The translations under genes were made by a program, and so were the position numbers. 64,000 nucleotides of DNA from positions 105,513 through 169,512 of the forward strand of contig KN834790.1 in assembly GCA_000827265.1 (NCBI GenBank), in the 5' to 3' direction. Source of the DNA: Collybiopsis luxurians FD-317 M1 (Eukaryota; Basidiomycota; Agaricomycetes; Agaricales; Omphalotaceae). The notes under the pieces are model-generated. The model was not told the DNA's origin, did no database searches, and was given only the letters and a program-made list of their open reading frames with translations. Of the stretch, positions 11,044 to 22,428 are shown one piece after another (positions within the stretch are counted from its first letter, which is position 1; each line of letters opens with the position of its first letter).

Positions 11044-12125
11044 ACGTAACGTACTAGGCGGAACGCTTTTTTGTTTCTTCTTCCGGATCGTATCTATATC
11101 ATATAATCTCACCTATCTGTTTTCCTTTCTTTCTGCCTTGTGATACTCTGTTATATGGGTTTCGTCTCCTTCTTCCCTTCTATGTTGATATTAGTATCAC
11201 CATCCACATTTCTATTCCTCTGTTACGGATTAGCGACCTACTTTCTATTTTTTGGGGTTACTCTTTCTCTTGACCTATACCATCCATCTACTCTATGCGC
11301 TGCCCCTCCTGGTTACTTACGTGGACCGAGTATGTATCTATTTTTACAGTTGTCATCTCTGTGCTCTCTTTGTTATATTTTGTTTCATCTCCTCGCTGAT
11401 TTCTGTCCCTTGTGTTCTTTGATATATGCGCGCTCTCCGTAATATAGGTAAGCACATGTGGCATAACTACTAAGTGATTGTGGCGCTGCCGGATGCTGTT
11501 ATTACCTGATGTACCTGCGTTTCCTCTTTTTTTTCCAGAACCGAACTTGCGTTTGATATCTCTTCATCGTACCTGTATGTATTATGGACATCCCATACGA
11601 TTATCGTACTGTACTGTGAGCGAATCTAGTCCGGGACCCCGTACACAATGCGGCGCAGAAGTTTCCGTATTTGTTGTACCGTAATCCTGTATACGGCTGT
11701 AATACGCTACCCTCCAACGTGAATCTCAGTCTATGACTTGGCAACATCAGGACCCCAGATCGTCAGAAGAGATGACTTGAAGTGGCCGAAAATTTGTTTT
11801 TTGAACGCGGAGGCTGTCGCGGGCACCTTGATGCTCGATCCGCCCATGGGTTTTAAATGATCAGAAATGGCTCTATCGAGCCACTGTAGAGGTATCTGAT
11901 ATTGGGTTTCAGACTGATTAGGGCGCCGATGACAGCAAAGTATGGACTTCCATTGTAGAGATGGTCAAGAGATCTCAGCATCAGTTTCGCGACAAATGAT
12001 CTTTCGTCAAAATCAAAAATCAGTCTGAATGGGTTAGATTTACATTAGCACATTGGAGGTAATGGGCCATGATATATATATATACTCTACAATGAAATCC
12101 AGACAAAGTGTCTTTTACTCCGGTC
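11044..12125. other. no gene seen; TATA-rich promoter at its end
   Basis: T-rich stretches and short ORFs (11140-11442, 11478-11684) of low-complexity hydrophobic character that do not look coding. A TATATATATATA run at about 12070-12082 lies 45-55 bp before the ATG of the next gene and is the best promoter candidate. Confidence 0.4.
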
Positions 12126-13489
12126 ATGACTCCCGAAGAACACCAGACTATTGCCTCCTGTGCTACCGATATCTTCCTCAACATAGTAGTTGGTATAATA
12201 GTGTCAGTAACTGGCTATGGTATGTATGACCTGAGATTGTTCAAAGTTGTCCATTTCATGTGGGGCAATTTATAATAATTTACTTCCTCTAGGTATATCT
12301 GTTCTTGGATTATTCATTGCCACTCGCATCCTAGTGTATGAAATTTCCAAAAATAAATCCTAGATTTTCCACTCACATGTCTGTTTAATTGGGGCTTCTT
12401 GATAGGGCTAAATCCTGGACCCATTCACAAGTTACACTTTTTATTTGTCTGATCATCACATTTGTTGCTTTGACTTGGGCTATCTTTGTTAATGTAGCAT
12501 TCCCACTCATACTAGGCCAGGTTGTTTTTGGTAAAATAAAGCCAGAGGTTCGAGGAGAACTAGATGCTCAAGCCCAGATATTAAACAGTAAAATATTGCC
12601 ACTGAATTATATGGCAAATTGGCCTTTGACAATTTCTGTAAGTTTGACTTTTGTTGTGTTTGTCTCTTATAAAATAGGTTGATCCTGGTCTCCAGGCAAT
12701 TTTGAGTGATTTTATTGTGGTTTGGAGAGCATGGGCATTGTTTCAGCAGGAAAAGCTTTGGAAAGTTGCACTGGTACTTCTCATGATTGTAAACATAGGT
12801 ATGTGGCCAACACACCTGAACTTGGAGATCATGAAGGCACTGAACCCTTCACATGATACCCTGTAGGAACTCAAATTGCAAACTGCATCTTGGATAACAT
12901 TGATGTCCAAGTAGTAGAATCTAAGCCTTACACAATTTTGGACTGGTTATCCATAGTGATTTCTTTAGTGGTTAACATGTTTGCAACGGGTCTGATTGCA
13001 TGGAAGGCATGGCAAGTGACTTGAATTTTTACCTGCAGTTACTCAAACCTTACAATTTGCCATGTGCAGGAATCACCATCATGATTTGAAAAAAGCTGCA
13101 ATCTACAGAAAAACTAGAATTCAGAAAATCCTACTTCTGTTAATTGAATCTGGTGCTATATATTGCGCAATACAGGCCCTCTATGTAGCCTTTACCCTAT
13201 TGGAACTATATAGACCTGCAAACAATCATACACTTTTCTCAACTTTTTACACTGTTGGTGCTGTGTTCACTTTGGCTTCGGTGAGTTTTGGCTTGTCTTT
13301 ACAAGCTCAACTGATTTTCAAGAGTACATTTGGTAGGCATGGTATCCTATTGCAGTAGTTATCTTGGTCAACACAGATGCTACCTCATCAGTACTTGAGT
13401 CTTTCAATATCAACCAGACTACAGAGCAGTCTCGCAGGGAAGGGGATAGTTCAAGTGTAGTTATCCAATTGGACCCCAGAAGGATCTAA
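12126..13489 (+). CDS. seven-helix membrane protein, Agaricomycete family
   Basis: Seven exons keep one frame to give 332 residues: 12126-12219, 12293-12335, 12406-12637, 12678-12798, 12867-13011, 13070-13280 and 13337-13489. Hydrophobic helices include IFLNIVVGIIVSV, VTLFICLIITFVALTW, ALVLLMIVNI, DWLSIVISLVVNMFATGLIA, ILLLLIESGAIYCAI and YPIAVVILV. The signature VVWRAWALFQ..KLW and IAWKAWNHH are typical of a large mushroom family of 7-TM proteins of unknown ligand, about 300-340 residues long. Intron 5 (13012-13069) starts GCAAGT, a GC-AG intron; reading through it meets a stop. Intron 6 (13281-13336) removes what looks like a frameshift. The cytoplasmic tail is polar. It is intact although surrounded by CpG-poor repeats. 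Confidence 0.75.
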
Positions 13490-14185
13490 CTGGAGTGCAT
13501 GCTTTTGGAGGAAGTTTCAGAGGTTCAGCCAGTTAATAGATAGTTGTTTAAATATTCATAAAGAGTGTAATAAAACACTACCCTGGCATATTATAATTTG
13601 TGAACTGCTCCCCTGCACCTCTTGCCATGACTCTTTTCAAGCTTACAGTGTCCTGGCTCACTGAAAAATTGAGCTGGTGATGAAACATTGGGTTCAGATA
13701 CCATGATAGTAGTGTTTTCCATGGGCCAAAAAAGTATTCTATGAAAGTTTACATGGTAGAACCACAGCACAGCCTCTTGAGACTGAAGTTGCCAATAGCT
13801 TGCAAATCCAATCTTAAGATTGAGGCAACTGCTTGCTCAGTAATTCTATAGCAGCTGCAACCAATTTTGCATGTCACTCACTGCATTTGCTTGAAGGCTT
13901 CTGGTCTCACTTACAGCTGGTGTGGGGAGTACAACATAGTACCGACAGATATTCTGCTACTACTATCAGCCAACCTGGAGGAACAGAGAGTCAAGACTTT
14001 GAAACAAAATTACCAGGATAGGAATCCTCCTAGCAACTCACATACTAGTGTCAGGGATTCCTGAATAGTTTTCAAGATTTAGAGCTTAAATCTGAGGTTG
14101 GACTGTGGCTCTGGACCCATTCATGAATTGAAAATTCTCCTTCTCACTTGCTTGATCATCACTTTTGCTGCAATCAAGCCAGTGG
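13490..14185. other. no complete gene; relic of a second 7-TM copy
   Basis: At about 14100-14180 the plus strand resembles exon 3 of the 7-TM gene (a WTHSQ-like start, then LLTCLIITFAAI), but the surrounding frames are broken and a family-B element follows at once. The rest is CpG-poor sequence without recognisable content. Confidence 0.4.
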
Positions 14186-14418
14186 CATTGGGAAAAACCT
14201 TAAAGCCCAGGCTACCCAGGCCAGCCAGGGGACACCCCCCAAATCCTAGGCAACCTTAGGCTCTCTGAGCATCCTGAGGCCATATCAAAGCCATTTTCAA
14301 CTGGCCTCAAAGGTCCCAGGGAGCCCAGGCCACCCCAGGGATCCTCAGGGATCTTGAGGCTCCCTAGGATTTGAGGGGTGTCCCTGGGCAGCCTGGACTT
14401 CAGGTCTTTTTTCCTGAT
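14186..14418. mobile_element. family-B element, short palindromic copy
   Basis: Two inverted arms of about 65 bp: the left arm GGGAAAAA..CCT..AGCCCAGGCT and GGGGACACCCCCCAAATCCT mirrors the right arm AGGATTTGAGGGGTGTCC and CAGCCTGGACTTCAGGTC. It ends TTTTTTCCTGAT, the same terminus as the element at 8012-8848. Non-coding foldback element. Confidence 0.75.
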
Positions 14419-15017
14419 CTGGGGACAGGGAGGACTTGAAACTGACTGCTATACAGTGCTTGAAAAATTGCCCACATGTATAGTCATCTGCTATGCTTCA
14501 CAAAACTCAAAAAGTGATTAGTGATTGATAAGTAGCACTACATCTACTCTCTATATATTACCTCAGGTTTTGCCAGAATTTGGCAAAGAACTGGTCAAGT
14601 TATTAATAGTATTTAATTTGGCACATCAGTGGACAATCTTTTGAGTTATCATAGCCCTAACTAAATCATGAGAATTTCCACTCAACTTGACAATGTCCTC
14701 TCTCTGCTTCAAACTTCTTCTACTAGGGCAATCCAAAGATTGCTTCCTTAGCAAAAGAAGTGGTTGCAGATAAGGAGAACCATCCAGCAGGACATCTTAA
14801 GAAGCTCTCCACCACTGATGAGCCTCATGCCACTATTAAACAAGTCACCACAGGCAGGGCTGAAAATGAGACTCCAATCTATTATATTACTATTACTCAA
14901 ATCTTGTAATTAATAGTAATAGGTTTCTAATATATTAATAACATATTAAAGTAGGTGGTTAATTATTCTCTCCCAGCCTGTTTCCACCCAGACCATGAGA
15001 AATACTCTTCACAATTT
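14419..15017. other. no gene seen
   Basis: AT-rich, CpG-poor. Some short stretches have protein-like frames (14690-14880) but no open frame or domain is supported. At 14880-14960 there is a run of TATTA-type simple sequence. Confidence 0.35.
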
Positions 15018-15186
15018 GACAGCTGCCCCTTTTGACACTAAGAATTTGACAATATCCTGATGTTTCTCTGATGCTGCTGCTTGCAGTGGTGCCTTATATT
15101 CTCCTCCTTGTAGAATGACATCTGCCCCATTTAACACCAAAAATTTGACAATATCTTGATATCTCCCCAATGCTGCCAGTGTTGCC

Positions 15187-16875
15187 GCAGTTCAGTTTAG
15201 TCTGCAAACCTGGCCATTTTGCCGAACCCTGAACCCCAGGTCTGGTGATACAACTCAATTTTATTTGGGTTTAAAAATCTAATATCTAATAATTTCTACC
15301 CTTATACTCAAAGAGAACTTAGGAACTTGGTACATTGTGCTTCAGTGCACTAAAACCCAAACTCAGTGTCAACTTGAAATGATTGTTCAGTCTCGGAATC
15401 AACAGTAGTTAGGACACATGATGATTTCTATTATGAAAAGTAAAAGCAGTGGATTCTTGTGAATAAAGCATTAATATCTGATGAACTAATGATGTTGCCA
15501 ACAAAATGATGAACTTGTTGCCACATCAATATCTCATAAAATGATAGTGATGCATGAAAAATCAGTGTTTGATGAACTAATGATGAAGTTCCCAAGATTG
15601 TTCCATGATTTCCCCATGGTTTCTCGCAACTTTGATCAACTGTCCAACAGCATCATAATTGTTGAATAGCTGTTTCTTGATATTCTCGAGACATAAGATA
15701 GTTTGAATAATGATTACCGAGCATTACTTGTAGCACCTGATAATTTGAATAATGCTTATTGAGCATTCTCACAAGTTCAGCTTGGCACATTTATTCTGCT
15801 GACTGAGCAAGAGAAACCAATTCAGTTGTTTCACACAGACATTGACTAATGGCAATATTTGGATTGTACCATTGTCTCGAGCCTGAACAGTATAAAAGAG
15901 AGACAGAATATGTATAGAAAGGCAAGCACTTGATGCCCCAAAACTGCCCTAAGCATACAGCTAAAGCAGTGAGGTGGATTTAAGTGTTTCTAGAGAAAGA
16001 TAGAGAAAGAAAGAAAGAAGGAGAAAGAACTAGTACAGAAAGAGAAGACTTGTAAAAGTTAAAAAGCTTAAAGTTATTGTTTCAAGTTTAGTTCAGAAGT
16101 ACCAGTACAGAGAAAGAAAGTTAGTTAAGAAAGAGCAAAGTCATAGCAGGCCCAAGTTTTACAGAACTTGAGAAGCAAAATCTGTTAAATATTCTTAATT
16201 GTGTTTTGTGCAACTGTACATTGAATTTCTACTTTGAAAAGACCCCCTTGAACTCAAGTGTTTGACTTAAGAGTGTGTTGGTGTTGGTGTGTGTGTGTTT
16301 GTTGCACATTCACTTTTGCACTTAGCCCAGAGTCAGCATATCACTGGGTTCAGGCCTGGTTCACCAGGTTCAAACCTCTAACAAAGCAACAATTTTTTCT
16401 TTGCATTTTTTCCTGAAAAATTACATGTATAAACAGTTTTTTTTCTGTATTAGTCTAGGATTACTGAAGGATGTAGTCAGAAATAGCTGCAGAGTCCACA
16501 AAATACCAGATCTGGAAGGATGGCATTGTCATCATGTGACATGATGGTCACATCTTGTGCAGAAGCTGGTCAATTGTAGGCAGTACTGCCAGCAAGTGCT
16601 GGAGTAGAACAGAATTTCACCTTAAGATTGGTTTTTTGGTACAAAGGGAGCTGAAAGTCTGTTGAAATTTTCAGAATTACTGACCTTCCAGCATCCCTCA
16701 GGGATTGGAGGTTCAGGAGGTTCAGGTCCAGTTCACATGTTCGGAGACCTGCTGAACCTCAAACTGCACCTTGAGGTTTGGTCCAGGAGTTTTCCCAAAC
16801 TGGACCTGAACCTGAGGTCTGGTTCAGGTTTGGACTGGGTTCACCAGGTTCACAGACCAGACTGTGGCAACACTG
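15187..16875. mobile_element. hAT-type element with 8-bp target duplication
   Basis: Starts CAGTGTTGCCGC and ends GTGGCAACACTG, an inverted terminal repeat with two CpG-type changes. It is flanked on both sides by AATGCTGC (15179-15186 and 16876-16883), and removing it rejoins the ankyrin repeat array. The inner ends contain GGTTCAGG-type motifs shared with the short element at 34146-34331. No transposase is readable, and an LTR-like block (15660-16383) is nested within. Confidence 0.8.
15660..16383. repeat. LTR-like repeat nested in the hAT element
   Basis: Starts TGTTGAATAGCTG and shares several blocks with 33624-34020 and 18480-18845, including a promoter-like AGTATAAAAG (about 15890) and AGCTAAAGCAGT..GGTGGATTT. 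The right end (CTCTAACA) is uncertain and no target duplication was found. Contains purine-rich AGAAAGA runs. Confidence 0.5.
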
Positions 16876-17201
16876 AATGCTGCTGCCTGCAGTGCTGTTC
16901 TATATTTCCCTCTTTGCCAATTGACATCTGCACCATTTACTACTTGCAATTCCGCTCAAGAACTGAAATAGCTCTAGGTTTCCAGTTTTTACTACATTAA
17001 TAATTGCTTTTCTAAAATTCAGCACTTTTGCCCCAAATCTCACCAAGATTTTATAGATCTTGATATGACCTGATTGGAAGGCCCAAAGCAAAAGTTTCTG
17101 AATACCACTCAACTGCAGAAAACTGTTTCTTCAAATCTTCTTAGATATCAATGATTTTATTCAATGAAAGTTTTTCATTATTAGTTATTGCTGCTTGAAT
17201 C

Positions 17202-17610
17202 TGTTAGGAGTTGAACCACATAACTGGTCAATCCTGATGTGTAACTAAATCCATTGTATATAGTTGTAGTGTATGCTCTATGTAAATGGCATTATTGTTT
17301 GGTGAACTGAAGAGAAATGATTTCAAGGACCCTCAGAGCTCTAGAATTTCACCCAGGAAGTCCAGGGATCCTGAGGGGATCCTGAGGCTCCCTAGAATTT
17401 GAGGGGTGTCTCTAGGCAGCCTGGGCATAGGGACTTTTTCCTGATGACTAGTCAACCTATATCTAATCCTGAGCAGAACTTTGCACACCATACCACAATG
17501 ATACCAATTACTTGCTGATTATTTGTTGATATCTGATCTACCTGACAGTCCATTCTGGCTATATACCCTGACCTAGAGTGATCAAAGGACTTGCTAAAGT
17601 GTTCCTGACA
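17202..17610. mobile_element. solo LTR with perfect GAATC duplication
   Basis: 409 bp beginning TGTTAGGAGTTG and ending GTTCCTGACA, flanked exactly by GAATC at 17197-17201 and 17611-17615. It interrupts the second DUF6535/ankyrin copy at a point where the sister gene (around 25085) is continuous, so the empty site is known. Confidence 0.85.
17340..17448. mobile_element. family-B element, right half, nested in solo LTR
   Basis: Contains CCCTAGAATTTGAGGGGTGT and CAGCCTGGGC and ends TTTTTCCTGAT, matching the right arm at 14350-14418. The left arm is only weakly recognisable. Confidence 0.55.
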
Positions 17611-18019
17611 GAATCAGGGAGTTTTTTATCATGTCTGGATCAACAGGGAACCAAATATCTCTATTTGCTACTTGAATCCACTTTAAAAGCACTGCAGGCC
17701 AGACTGTACTACTGTAGTGATGGTTCCTAATCTGTGCTAGAGCATTGCATACAGTTTGGAATAGAACAGTTGTATAATTTGAAGTTTAAACTTATATAAC
17801 TTAAGTATTGCATGAGCCTTTCTCTGTGAATGATCATCAGCATGAAGAGGCATATATTTTGTGAATATCCCATAAAGAGCTTGGGAGACTAGTTCTTGGA
17901 TGGAAGAATTGGACTGCAAACTACAGAGCCAGGTCAGAATATCTGCAGATATAACATCCACTACTCTGTCTGTACCACTCCATATAAGTAGTACAAAGGT
18001 AACACCCCAACAAGATAAT

Positions 18020-18425
18020 CACCCCAAGGTTCACCACAATGAACTTCCCTGTCCAGGAGTTTGCTGATAACATAAGAAGGATCAGGGAGGAGGTAGGGGC
18101 AGCGCTAGCAAAGGCCACAAATGCTATGGACCATTTAAAGTGGTAGAGAATGTGGGGGTGGGCTCTTACAAACTTTCCATACCCCACACATGGAAAAGAG
18201 TATCTATGATGTGTTCAACAACGGACTGCTAGCCCCCTATCATGAACCCAAATTTCCTACTCGACTGTGAAACAGTGAACCACTGCCAGAGATTGTGGGA
18301 CAGGAGTTAGAGTATGAGGTGAAAGAAATTGTTAATTCAAAGAAGGATAGGGTGAGGACATGTATAAAGTCAAATTGAAAGGGTATGGAGCACACAAGAT
18401 GACTTGGGAGTCACCACACAACAGG
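18020..18425 (+). pseudogene. Ty3/gypsy (chromovirus) pol 3' end relic
   Basis: Plus-strand pieces read as the tail of integrase followed by a chromodomain: EFADNIRRIREEVGAALAKA (about 18055-18120), then YDVFNNGLLAPYHEPKFPT, EIVGQELEYEVKEIVNSKK and YKVKLKGYGAHKMTWE. The last is the aromatic-cage and W-E pattern of chromodomain integrases. Stops and frameshifts separate the blocks. Confidence 0.8.
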
Positions 18426-18462
18426 AAAAATGACCTGAAGCCCAGGCTGTCCAGGGACACCC
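18421..18462. mobile_element. family-B element, left end fragment
   Basis: CAGGAAAAATGACCTGAAG followed by CCCAGGCTGTCCAGGGACAC mirrors the right end of the 14186-14418 element. It is cut off after about 40 bp. Confidence 0.55.
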
Positions 18463-18479
18463 ATACATACTATTGCCTC

Positions 18480-18845
18480 AAAAACTCTTGGCAACACTTC
18501 TTGTCTCTACTAGAGATAACTACAGTCTTGTTATTGCCAATTGAGCTTAAGTAGTATAAAAGAAGCACAGGATTTGCATGGATAAAGAAGCCCCGAAGTG
18601 GCACAAACTTGCCATAAGTTTATAGCTAAAGCAGTTAGATGGATTTGAGTGTTTCTGACTGAGCTTTTTGACTTAACCTTTAGAAAAAAAAACAGGACAG
18701 CTACAGAACAAGACTTGCACTGGTAAAGAAAAGAAAGAAAGTAAAGATGTTGGGCAAGTAAGACAGTGCCACAACTTGAAGCAAGCCGAAATCAGTTCAG
18801 TTCAAAATCTCAATGACAAGGTTCACAGGCAGGACTCCAGAGATC
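18480..18845. repeat. LTR-like fragment
   Basis: Shares GTCTCTACTAGAGATAACTA, an AGTATAAAAGAAGCACAGGA promoter-like block and AAGTGGCACAAACTT with 33840-34000. The following palindrome is inserted next to or into it. Confidence 0.6.
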
Positions 18846-19505
18846 ACCCCCAGCAGTCCAGTATTTATCTTCTGTAAAAGGCCTAGTAATATATTAAATT
18901 TTTTCCAGAATTTTTCCAATTTTTTTCCAGTGTTAAATAATTATTATTGAGGCTGTAAAATGTTTTGATAAATAATGAATTTTTCAGCACTTATTTCGGC
19001 GGAAAAATGCATTGATAATTATGTAATATTACTCGAGATATAACATGAATTTTTCCTGATTTTTATGTATTTTTTTCCCTAAGATATATGTAAAGTTTAA
19101 CTAAGGGAAAAGAAAATATATTACAATAGATTTGCCACTCGAGAAAGAAATGATTTTACGGGCGGCCCGTTCGGATCGGCCCGGGCCGTCCGTAAAATGT
19201 TTCATTTCACGACTGTCATAGTGGTGGCAATATATTTTCTTTTCCCTCAGTTAAACTTTGCATATATCTTAGGTAAAAAAATACATAAAAATCAGGAAAA
19301 ATTCATGCTATATCTCGAGTAATATTACATAATTATCAATGCATTTTTCCGCCGAAATAAGCGCCGAAAAATTCATTATTTATCAAAACATTTTACAGCC
19401 TCAATAATAATTATTTAACACTGGAAAAAAATTGGGAAAATTCTGGAAAAAATTTAATATATTACTAGGCCTTTTACAGAAGATAAATACTGGACTGCTG
19501 GGGGT
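18846..19505. mobile_element. 660-bp near-perfect palindrome (foldback element)
   Basis: Left arm starts ACCCCCAGCAGTCCAG and the right arm ends CTGGACTGCTGGGGGT. The arms mirror each other over nearly their whole length (about 320 bp each), for example CTTCTGTAAAAGGCCTAGTA against TACTAGGCCTTTTACAGAAG. They meet at about 19175 in a GC-rich CpG-containing core (GGCGGCCCG...CGGGCCGTCC). No coding frame. The arms differ by only a few substitutions, so the element is young or repeatedly corrected. Confidence 0.9.
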
Positions 19506-19639
19506 GGATTGACAGGACTTGAGAAACACAGTCTTTTATAATTGTATTCATTTCAATAGGATTTTGATACACAAATGCACAATGATTACAATGGTATAAA
19601 TCTAGATATACAGTAACAAAAGACACATACAAGTATCAT

Positions 19640-19960
19640 ACTTGAATGGTGTCAATAACCCCACACCATTGCACAGAAGCAATGTTCCATCCCAAGTCTA
19701 GACCCAATTTGACTCTGCACCCTTGATAGGGAGAATTTTGAGGGCTAAGTAAAAGGAAGTACATCTTCTCAAGAGGCCAAAGTGCATTATATTGGAAATG
19801 TATCGTACCGTTCATGATCATTCACTCACAGAAAACAGCATCTGGATTCAATTTTCATCTTTCCAAAATGGCTGCCAACCTGCATTGTCAAGATGCATTG
19901 TGGAAGCCAGATCTCCAGCTGAGAGAGAACTCAATCAACAAAGCCCAGTCTTGCAAGTAA
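19640..19960. repeat. CpG-poor copy of the 34660-34970 segment
   Basis: Matches 34660-34970 (shared TCTAGACCCA, ATGGCTGCC.ACC, GGATCTCCAGC.GAGAGAGAAC and ATCAACAAAGCCCAGTCT). CpG sites of the 34-kb copy are mostly TpG or CpA here. On the minus strand both read KLGLDLG or VELGLDLG and then WALLI.FSL.WRSGF. Confidence 0.75.
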
Positions 19961-20009
19961 ACCCAAGAAGCCAACACTCAAATAAACTGAATAAACATCA
20001 GCTCATCAC

Positions 20010-21100
20010 TCCCGATACCCTCTACCATACTACTACCCCTGTTAATCCACCTCCAGCATCCATACCGTTACCTACATACTCTGACCAAGCAGATTGGCAC
20101 ATGGATACTATTCCGCGCAGCTTGAGCATTGTCACAGGGGGGATGCAGAGTGCTAAGGCAGAGGCTGGTAGTATTTCCCTGTCTCATCATCTGCATTATA
20201 GTAATACCCCTCAGCTGACACTTCAATATGCCTCATTCTATGACAACAGTAATGATATCTCCCTCTGTCAAACCAATGTAGCTCGAGATGAACAGAAATC
20301 CAGATAGCGGTGATGTTAGGGATGAAGGAAAGACATGTGACATTTGCTACTTTTGTGCCTGTGTTGAGCATAGGCAAGAGGTTACCAGAGTAAGTAGGTA
20401 TGTTGTAATTTTGATTTCTTTTCTCTCTTCTTTTTCCTTTTGTTTATCCCATTGTTTCTTCTCAATTCTAATTTGTTTTCTGTATATATAACCCATAATT
20501 TGTATTTGTTATAAGTGATACAATTCCTTTCTAGTCACTGGCTCCAATCCTGCCCAACTACTGCGGCTACTGACACAAATGGAATCAGCATGGGCTTCCC
20601 TTTGGGTCTTTGCCTATCCTCCTTGTAGGTCTTACTGGTCTATCCCTCACATGTGGTATGTCTGCGAGACGAGCAGCACGGGGATGAGCTATGGCTAGAA
20701 GACATGCTGGTGCTGTAGAGAATCATTGCATTCAGAATTTTAATGGAAACTCTGATTAAGTGGGTCAACTGCAGCTGCTCATCATCAACAAACAATCAGG
20801 TGGAGGCAAGTCCAGTGCTCCCAATGCTAATGATAAGGATAACTCCTCTACATTGTCTGAGAGTTCTTTCAGATTTGAAAGCACAGAAAGAGTAAGATGG
20901 AAAGGAGGAAGAGCAGTCATATCCTTCTTTTATACTATCTTCAAATTCAATTTCTAATCTTCTCATTTATACCTCACTGCTTTGTCTATTACTACTGGTA
21001 GGATAAATAAATAGCTACATATTACATGTGCATACATTTTGGTGTGAACTGAGTAATTTATTGAGCCAAATATGAAAGGCACCTGCCTGCCAAAAGATCC
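20010..21100 (+). repeat. CpG-poor copy of the 5760-6860 repeat
   Basis: Co-linear with 5760-6860. The first 300 bp are open in one frame (PLPTYSDQADWHMDTIPRSL...), and further pieces read NRNPDSGDVR and HHQQTIR. It is broken by stops and lacks a coherent gene. It follows directly after the copy of the 34.7-kb segment, so two repeats that are separate elsewhere lie side by side here. Confidence 0.65.
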
Positions 21101-22428
21101 ACACTATGACCTTCCACACTGGTCCTGGCTCAATAAAACACATGTTGCCAATGATATAATGTTGGACATTCCTCTGCTGTAATGTTGTTGGACCAATTGG
21201 TAGTATGACAGAATTTATCCTACATTGGTATTATAGCAGGAGGAGTAGGAGGGTATAATCTCCTTGTTTACCCAGGAATGAGCTGAATTGACCAAGGGTT
21301 AATGTATTCAAGTTGTTGATGTGCATATCCAGTAAGCAGCCAAGTCTTATCATTACCCAATACCTGCTGCCAGAGAAACTTTTTCTGGCTAGGAAGGTGC
21401 TCTCAGTCTTAAGCCAGTGGCCTGAACCCATTGAGATGCAATTAATGTACATTTTTGAGATCGGAAGCTCCCCAAGCCTGTAAAATATCAGTTGTGTAAT
21501 TTTTTTAAGGCATGCACCAGGACACTAACTGACCCCTATTTTGAAGAAGTTCATTGATTATGATGCATGATGCATTTGAAGTTCAGTTCAGTTTATAAGC
21601 GCTGGTCTGGTTGAAGTAAGGCATCAACACTTTGATTATGCACAGTATGTTGTATGTCTTAGAATGCTTCTACAGACTGAAGTTTGAGCCACATTGAATA
21701 CTACACTTTGATCCATTTAAGGAGCTGTGCAAAAAGTAATTTCAGTGTGAAATGGCATCCTCATGGGGAGCCAGTTCTCAACCCAACCACTGGAAAGGTT
21801 GTAATTGATTATTTTGTATAAAAATTGCCCTGAGACTCTGGAAAATATGACCAGACTGACAGTAGTTCAGAACCCAACATGATGCATGATGCATGGTGAT
21901 TTCAGTTCAGCTCAGTGGTGTCCATGATGCATGACTGAACTTCCAATTGAAATAATACAGTATTCTTTGTGTCCCTCACTCTTAAGGCTTACAAAATCAA
22001 AATGTAGATGGGAACTATTATTGAGCCACTGGAGAAGTTATCTCCAAGAGTTGATACATAGTACTTACACAAAGTAACAATAAACATATTACACACTTAT
22101 CCACTTACAGTATTTTGTCCTCTGTGTTCATTATACATTTAATTGTTCAGTGACAGAAAAAATTACAACAGAAGCTACTTTTCTCAATGGTAAGATTGAA
22201 TTTGACTGGGCACATCATACTAACTAAGTAAGTATTACTTATGTGATCTTGTTCAATATATATTTATGTATATCTGTACCATTTGCTACTATTGACAAAA
22301 ATTCATTCTAAGTCCAGGTGACCCATGCACATTTACAGTGCAGTTCTGACTTCTTCACTATTATTATCTTGAAGCTACCCCATGTAAGCTGTTTCTCTGT
22401 AATCAAGGCTTAAGTGTTAATCTTACAG
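21101..22428. other. no gene seen
   Basis: AT-rich and CpG-poor. A pair of GATGCATGATGCAT and AGTTCAGTTCAG motifs occurs around 21550-21600 and, partly inverted, at 21880-21945, which might be the ends of a short inverted-repeat element of about 370 bp. The end of the broken ankyrin gene follows. Confidence 0.35.

Larger units (their letters stand above)
15018..18000 (-). pseudogene. DUF6535/ankyrin gene, second copy, broken by nested insertions
   Basis: Minus-strand relic of a gene like that at 22429-26715. From 17965 down it reads VISADILTWLCSLQSNSSIQ, GIFTKYMPL and the 'WIQVAN.DIWFPVDPD' region, then SGHIKIYKILVRFGAKVLNF and AIINVVKTGNLELFQFL (16900-17112). It breaks at 16876, resumes at 15186, and shows two more ankyrin repeats (QDIVKFLV.NGADV) to 15018. 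The gap 15187-16875 is a hAT-type insertion and 17202-17610 is a solo LTR, both with exact target duplications. The DUF6535 membrane part and most ankyrin repeats are missing. Confidence 0.85.

Noticed and set aside
13281..13340. Apparent frameshift before the last part of the 7-TM gene
   Set aside because: Explained by a GTGAGT...GGTAG intron that yields the conserved YPIAVVILV helix.
17921..18187. 88-codon minus-strand ORF starting MGYGKFVRAH
   Set aside because: Antisense to the gypsy integrase relic, which has recognisable motifs on the plus strand; the end only overlaps the ankyrin-copy relic.
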